28,588 bases of DNA from Haplosporangium gracile (lineage: Eukaryota > Mortierellomycota > Mortierellomycetes > Mortierellales > Mortierellaceae): NCBI GenBank assembly GCA_015499985.1, contig JAAAUF010000485.1, positions 2,618 through 31,205 of the forward strand. The letters are read 5' to 3'. Made by a program: the position numbers and the translations under genes. Shown piece after piece: positions 23,401 through 28,588 of this stretch; the first letter of the stretch is position 1, and each line of letters begins with the position of its first letter. The notes below the pieces were generated by a model. The model was not told the DNA's origin. It was given only the letters and a program-made list of their open reading frames with translations, and ran no database searches.

Positions 23401-24886
23401 AGGGTCTCTGCAATGACAACCCGACACTCAACGTAAGTCGTGTCTTTTTCTCGTATACTTGAGTTTTTAACAGATGCAATCAAGAGGTTTTAACTTTCCA
23501 TTGCGCCCACTGTAAATATGCAGTTCTTCCGACGCGTCGGCATCATTTCCCCGTACAAGCAACAGGTTCGTATTCTGAAGGACTTTTTCCAAAGAGCGTT
23601 CGACAAGACCATTCTCGAGGCAGTTGATTTCAATACCGTGGACGGCTTCCAGGGACAGGAGAAGGATATTATTATCTTTTCCTGTGTCCGAGCATCTGCA
23701 AATGGGTCAGTTGGATTCTTGTCGGATATTAGGCGTATGAACGTCGCTTTGACGCGTGCGCGTTCGTCTCTTTTCATTCTCGGAAATGCTGATACGCTTC
23801 GTCGTAAGAAGATCTGGGGCAATCTCGTGAGAGATGCCGAGGAGCGTGGCTTTTTTACCAAGGTAAGTTTCGGTGTATGAATTCGTACTGCTATTAGCTA
23901 TTGTCATAAATGTGACTAGTTTGCTGACAAGTGTGTATTATTTATATATATGTGTGTGTGTAGGTTGAAGGAGGCGTCTTTGGGCCGCGAGGAGCAACTA
24001 CTCCAAAGAACATCTTACAGCCAAAGGCTTCTTCTGATAAAAGAAACCACCTTTATGGACGTGTCTCTCATCACAGGGAGGCTGTGGCAATCAGCCAACC
24101 TATGGCGACACTGGAGGATATGATGGAAGTTGGCATCGCCTACTCCACCATCCCCGAGACAGATGACTCTCAGATTGAAGCATTGCCTGTACGTGGCAGG
24201 CAACTAGACCGTCGTCAAGAGCCCTTTCATTCAGGCTCTATTAATGGACGAACATTCAAGAACCTACCTCCACGTCGTCCTCTGACTGATACTTCCCCTG
24301 CCCATGCGCCTGCCCCTGCGCCGCGTCATGAGAATGGATACAAGCGAAAACAGGACGTTTCTCCCGACGCGTCGTCGCCAGATCGTCGCGTGGAAGAGGT
24401 ACTTCAAAAACTTCTTGTTGATTTGTCTTTACATGCTCTTCGAAGTAATTTTGCTAACATCTTTTATTATTACGTCTTGTCCTACCAGACCAACGACGAT
24501 AGAAGTCATGAAAAATCTTCTGGCAGACCCTCACATGCACTGCCCGAGAGGCCACCTTCGCCCAAGCGAGCAAAGCCCCAGTCAAGTCTCTTTATCAAGA
24601 GAAAGACGCTACCCGCAAAGGTAAAACCATCACATGGTTTTCATTCCAATGAGTACGTCCACAAGGCGATGCATTGTTCTAACCTGCCAAACTTTTTTTT
24701 TCTTTGTAGTCTTCAATGTCATCCGGTTCCAACAGTATCCCTCTTCGTGAAAGACTTGCAGCAGGAGTCATCCCGATCCAAAAGAGCTACCCATCTGGAG
24801 CCAGTCGTCCCCCGGCTCCCCGACCACCCCCTCCCAAGCCTGCTCCATCGTTGGACGATATTCTGGGATCCATGCGACGAAACTAA
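17443..24886 (+). CDS. SEN1: Sen1-type superfamily 1 RNA/DNA helicase, nine exons
   Basis: Nuclear 5'-3' helicase that terminates Pol II transcription (with Nrd1-Nab3 in yeast) and removes R-loops. Exons: 17443-17834, 17932-21774, 21872-22084, 22180-22961, 23056-23432, 23524-23862, 23964-24398, 24489-24620, 24710-24886 (stop TAA). Phases close and give 2229 aa, close to yeast Sen1. The long helical N-terminal part (to ~900) matches the Sen1 N-terminal domain, with LHWWCDSDLRPVSMELLHLF near the start. Acidic patches sit at ~1006-1030 and ~1163. The helicase core starts with LTTTHREYAAL and carries GPPGTGKTKT (1483 on, Walker A), DEAAQS (1718 on, Walker B), GDPNQLPPT (1744 on), YRMHP (1785 on), DGFQGQEKDII (1909 on) and VALTRAR (1943 on); all SF1B motifs are intact. 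The C-terminus is Pro/Arg/Ser-rich and ends DDILGSMRRN. The frame stays open upstream to ATGs at 17176/17179, but that extension has no family character, so 17443 is preferred. Confidence 0.95.
24399..24488 (+). other. SEN1 intron 7, 90 nt, a multiple of three with no stop
   Basis: Donor GTACTT follows GAA GAG, and the acceptor ...CTACCAG precedes ACC AAC GAC. The intron has 90 nt and no in-frame stop, so retention would insert 30 residues without breaking the frame. I treat it as an intron because the inserted peptide (rich in Leu/Phe/Tyr) does not fit the surrounding basic, Pro/Ser-rich tail and the splice signals are good. Confidence 0.6.
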
Positions 24887-25055
24887 GAAAAAAAAAACCA
24901 CAAAAAGTCTAGCTTGCGTTACCCATCATCATCAGCAGCAGCATCATCATCATCATCATCATCATCGCATTTAGCGCATTTGTTTTTATTCGGCGTTTAG
25001 TAGTAGACTTGACTGGTAGGTATTGAAAAAGAAAAAAAGAGGAATGGGAGCTCCA
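24887..25055. other. Convergent intergenic region between SEN1 and the M28 pseudogene
   Basis: This 169-nt gap separates the SEN1 stop codon from the end of the minus-strand pseudogene. It contains a short poly-A run directly after the SEN1 stop and a CAT/CAG trinucleotide repeat. No gene was seen. Confidence 0.6.
24924..24965. repeat. Trinucleotide repeat: CAT(3) CAG(3) CAT(8)
   Basis: Fourteen contiguous trinucleotide units lie about 40 nt downstream of the SEN1 stop. In normal SEN1 splicing they are 3' UTR. In the intron-8-retained frame they would encode a His/Gln run. Confidence 0.9.
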
Positions 25056-28000
25056 CTAGAGGTTGAACACGGTGGCGACGGTACTCATATAAGTCAGTGC
25101 AAGAAAGTCTGGCTGTGCGCGAACGACCTTGCGCATGACGGCAATCTCGCCAGTCCCTTCAAGCTCTCTCGCCTTCTCCACACGCCAATCGAACTCCTCA
25201 GTCTCCATCGAAATCATTTTGATCCCCAACTTGTCCTCAGGCCCTGCGGCAGCATACTCCAGATCCAAACGCCACCCGTCTGTGCCATACCCACCTGCGT
25301 TTCGGATCACATAATGAAACCTTTCCGAAGAAGGGGGCGCAGAGGAGAGAGACCAGCTCTTGAGTTGGGCGTCAAAAGTAATAACTGTCCAGATGTGATT
25401 GGAGAAACTGCAAAGGAGAGTCATCTTGCGAAGCCCCGTTGTTGGATCATACGAGACGTCCTCTGTTGTCAGGCGGGGTGCGTTCTTGATCAGATCGGTC
25501 AGGGGCGCAGTCGACTCTGCGATGGTCTTGTTGGTGGCCTGGGAGCGAATGGAAGGAGTTGTGTCGATGACGAACGGGTCGATGAATTCGGAGATAGGGA
25601 AGACAGAGTTTCAATCGTCCTTGTCTTTTTTGGAAGTCTTATAGACGGCTTTTGCGCCAAACATGTCCTCGAGACGAGAAATGTAGCTGTCCTAAATCGC
25701 ACCTTGATTGGCATGGGCGAGGAAGACAGCTGTTTCGCCCGAGGTGGTGTTGCGGAGACGCTGGACAACTATGCGCTTGGGATGCATGTGGTCATAAGGA
25801 ATCAGAACCACCAAGGTGTAGAGGAACAATGGGACCTGGGCAACTAACAGGGTGGTGATGGGCTTCAGAAGGACCGGTTGATTAAATCGGTGGGCAAAAG
25901 CCATGAGAGGAGGGCAGACAAGGAAGGCGATGAGTCCAACCAATCCGGCGACGATGTGATCGGCGGGGGTGCTGGGTCCCATGCGACCGGTCAGGGAGAT
26001 CAAAATGCCAATTAGATAATAGGCAACGCTGGCAAAGTAGGCGGTAGGAAGTGCCGAGGCCACAAGGTAGCTTACAAAGTCAACCTCGTTGACCTCAACT
26101 TGATCCGCCTGTCCATTGACTCGCTTCTGGGTACCCACGCGAGTGCGGTTGCAGACCAGGGCAGCCGTAAGAGAGAAGGAAAAAAATGGCAGCAATGAAA
26201 CTACTGGCAATGCCAGCGTAGGTAGTCAGACCCAAGACGACCGTAAAAAAGACCTGAAGGCCAGAGAAGACGCTCAGTTCATTGGCGTCTGAGCTAGCCT
26301 TGGGGTCATAAACCGCGTACTGGACAGCCGACAAACAAGCGACAAACAAGGGGTCAAACGTCACCAAGTGGCACCATGCGAGAACTACTGCATGGGTTTA
26401 CCCAACGCGACAAATAGAGTCGCCAAGGTCAAAGGCCCTGCCAAGGCTGCGACAAAGCTGACAGGGATCGAAAGGACAGACTTGACGGGGGGTCGTGAGG
26501 CTCCAATCGAGAGTGTGACAATAGCAAGGACAACCAGGAAAATATGAACCTTGGTCACGATTGTGACAGAATAGGTGACAAAGAACAATCCAATAAAGTC
26601 AAAATAGACAATGTCGTTTACCAACTCAAGGATCCCTCTCAGATGGGCCTCGTTCGCGACATATTTGACAATCGCCAAGCCATTTTCGCCCATATGCTGA
26701 GGAGGACCAGGCTCCATGTTCTTGTCCACGCCCAATGACGTGTGATACACATAGCTGTTCTTGTAAACGGCCATGTTGATTCCTGTAATGTTGCCATGGC
26801 TAAAATACTCATTAGAAGTAGAAGAAAAAAGTATTAGAAGACACTCAAACATCCCAGAAAAAACCCTCTCTGTATTGTAAAAAGAAAGGGGTGGACGCGA
26901 AAGGACATTTACTCACGGAAAATCCGAAAATCGGTATCTGAGAGGATGATCTCAGTTGCAAAGAAGTCGTTTGCAAGGACAGTGCCATGTGAGTAGGGTA
27001 CCTTCTTGTAGGCATCAATCATGATTTAAGTATTGACCTGGTACAAGATCTCGGGGCCAGTTGAGCCACAACCCTCCACATTGACCACAGCCCTGACAAA
27101 TCCCTTGAGCTCATGGTTGACAATGAATGAGTGTGTTGCGTCTTGGAAAGATTCTTCAGCACCGTTGAACACTGTCAAAAGGTATTAAGCATATGAATAA
27201 GGTCTGCGTCTTTTTCTTTTTTGATCATGGCAAGAGCTGAAAACATACGATAACTAAAAAAAAAAAAAAAAGAGAGAGAGAGAGGTAATACTCACAAAAG
27301 ATGACACTATTCTTCTTTGGGGCAAGGTTTATACTCATAACTTGCAAGATGTCCATCATGACAGCGACTCCCAATCCATCGTCAACGGCGCTAGGATTAC
27401 CGAAGGTGGTGTCGTAATGAGCGTTCAGCAGGACGGCATTCTGGTCGCACTCAACACATAAAAGAAAGTGATTAGCGGAATCATGAACAGCAAAACATGG
27501 TTTAGTTTCGTGCATAAAGTCAAACTGGTGAGATCCATCGTCGACTTGGACCCATGTATCGACCTTGGGCAGATCAGCAGCGCCGTGGGCCCTTGCAATC
27601 TTAGCCTTCTCTTTAGTGAGCATAATCTCCTTTATCAGATATTGCTCCGTCTCGGCGTCCTGTACTGTACCAGAGACACGAAGACCAATGTCCTCTGAAA
27701 GGCATCCTGTTATCCGCCGGCTGTTAGATTAAGAGATCTGAGGCTTCCCAATGACGGGGTGATGTTCTTCGACGACTGGAGTTGGGAGGATATAATGGCC
27801 GCCATAGGCGACAAACAGAAAGAATGCAACGGACCCAACAAAGATGGCCCAGGCAGAGAAAGCGGTTTTGGGTGACAGGATTCTTTCGGAGATAGTTCCT
27901 GCGGATCGGGTGGTCTTTTGGTTGTTGTCGAGGTGAAGCTCGTTAACGGTGGTGTCGGATCCCTTTAGGTCCACCCCATTGACATGGCGCTGCTTCAAAG
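25056..28000 (-). pseudogene. Decayed M28-family membrane metallopeptidase (ERMP1 / vacuolar membrane protease type)
   Basis: Remains of a multi-pass zinc peptidase of vacuole or ER membranes. Visible in order: an N-terminal membrane segment (AWAIFVGSVAFFLFVAYGG), SEDIGLRVSGT, the M28 zinc-site pieces LLNAHYDTTFG, AVDDGLGVAVMMD, NGAEESFQDATH, NVEGCGSTGPE and VYHTSLG, then many hydrophobic spans and a soluble C-terminal domain ending TYMSTVATVFNL before TAG. Lesions: in-frame stops at 27729 (TAA), 27026 (TAA), 26385 (TAG), 25692 (TAG) and 25611 (TGA, where Trp would fit); a frameshift at about 26350-26380; a compensating shift near the A7 run at 26180-26186; and an intron at 26808-26916 whose ends join out of frame. 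One intron (27172-27295) still splices cleanly. No ATG is in frame at the 5' end. The segment at 27440-27510 is poorly conserved. The neighbouring genes are open over kilobases, so base-calling error is an unlikely explanation. Confidence 0.85.
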
Positions 28001-28083
28001 AAACTATGATGTGTTCAGTAGATTATTACAATAAGAAAAGGTATATATAAAGGTGAACGAGGACAGAAAGTTCAAAAAAAAAA

Positions 28084-28118
28084 AGATAAGATCAGATCAG
28101 ATCAGACCAGATCAGATG
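28084..28118. repeat. AGATC pentanucleotide tandem repeat
   Basis: Seven contiguous 5-nt units (agata, agatc x3, agacc, agatc, agatg) give a 35-nt imperfect tandem repeat. It lies upstream of the M28 pseudogene in a purine-rich context. Confidence 0.85.
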
Positions 28119-28570
28119 GAAATAGAGGAGAGGAAGTAAAAGAAAAAGTGAGGGAAAGGAAGCAAGAAAAACAACAACAGTAAGTGGTTTTCTTTTTGTT
28201 ATTTCCCATTGAATATAAGGTTCCATGCAGGCACTCATGCTTCTGCGTCGATGACAATTTCTCCTTTTGGTCCATCTACACAAGACTGGAGCGTTCGTGC
28301 AATCAACAACGAAAGAATCTCCGCGGCCACGTCAACAGCAGGCCAATCACAACCCCAGTCGCATCTCACCCACCTCTTGTCGTCTGTCGTCTAGAGGCGC
28401 CCAATTGTCAACAACATGCATCTAAAGAGCCTCAAATTACTCATATGTTAATCATATAAGAAAAAAAGGTGAAGAAGCTATGCCTCTCTCTTGATCAGTG
28501 CCATCGCATAAGGTAAATTGCTTGTAAAAACTGTCGTATATTAGCCTGTCTCGAGGGTGTCAGCTAATGT

Positions 28571-28588
28571 ATTTTTTTTTTTTTTTTT
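28571..28588. repeat. Terminal poly-T run at the window edge
   Basis: The window ends in 18 consecutive T and begins with 12 consecutive A. Homopolymers at both edges point to assembly break points and not to biological ends; no telomere-type repeat is present. Confidence 0.8.

Larger units (their letters stand above)
28001..28588. other. Upstream flank of the M28 pseudogene to the window end
   Basis: I see no supportable gene here. The region holds a pentanucleotide repeat (28084-28118), an AT-rich TATATATAAA stretch at about 28042-28050, and a terminal poly-T run. A minus-strand open frame from an ATG at 28276 is short and low in complexity. It might be an old first exon of the pseudogene, but no donor site in it connects to the first recognisable coding segment. 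Confidence 0.5.

Noticed and set aside
24084..24974. Continuous plus-strand frame ending in a poly-His run, read as one gene
   Set aside because: The frame crosses two good GT-AG introns of SEN1. The spliced model restores a Pro-rich end with DDILGSMRRN. Kept only as a possible intron-retention isoform.
25611..25613. In-frame TGA where Trp fits, suggesting a reassigned genetic code or selenocysteine
   Set aside because: TAA and TAG also interrupt the same remnant, and TAA/TAG end the intact genes nearby, so pseudogene decay is the simpler explanation.
25023..25847. 274-codon plus-strand open frame near 25 kb
   Set aside because: It is antisense to the M28 remnant, whose minus-strand translation is clearly conserved protein. 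It has no family features of its own.
28184..28459. 91-codon plus-strand open frame near the right edge
   Set aside because: No homology pattern, no conserved composition and no splice context. It lies in repeat-bearing flank DNA.

Overview
This 28.6 kb window is eukaryotic. It carries multi-exon protein genes with short GT-AG introns (mostly about 50-130 nt), homopolymer and microsatellite tracts in non-coding DNA, and no operons or bacterial signals. The proteins (a CTDK-I gamma subunit, an F-box/LRR protein, a TOR kinase, a Sen1-type helicase, a GH16 beta-glucan-active enzyme) indicate a filamentous fungus. The high intron density and the Q-, H- and S-rich tails suggest an early-diverging lineage. 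Mortierellomycota is my best guess, but it is an inference from style and not a tested placement. The window begins in a run of A and ends in a run of T, so it is probably a whole contig broken at homopolymers.

Layout, left to right: the 3' end of a GH16-type gene (+, to 214); CTK3 (-, 3606-592, five exons, with an unusually long first intron of 1129 nt); an F-box/leucine-rich-repeat gene (-, 6821-4042, two exons); a gene-free stretch of about 1.26 kb; the TOR kinase (-, 16983-8084, 19 exons, 2364 aa as reconstructed); a shared promoter of about 460 bp; SEN1 (+, 17443-24886, nine exons, 2229 aa as reconstructed); and a decayed M28-family, multi-membrane-span metallopeptidase pseudogene (-, about 28000-25056) with five in-frame stops, two frameshifts and an out-of-frame splice junction. 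No tRNA, rRNA, CRISPR array or intact mobile element was seen.

Functionally, CTK3 (RNA polymerase II CTD kinase subunit) and SEN1 (Pol II termination and R-loop helicase) act on the same transcription cycle. TOR is the nutrient-sensing kinase and shares a divergent promoter with SEN1. The F-box gene would supply a substrate receptor for an SCF ubiquitin ligase. Clustering in fungi is often fortuitous, so only the TOR-SEN1 shared promoter is a concrete basis for co-regulation. The exon models were built by hand from splice consensus, reading phase and family conservation; all phases close correctly for CTK3, the F-box gene, TOR and SEN1. I found no new defence or mobile system. The points most worth a second look are the decaying peptidase, the large CTK3 intron with an orphan open frame, a probable GC-AG intron in TOR, and a possible intron-retention isoform of SEN1.
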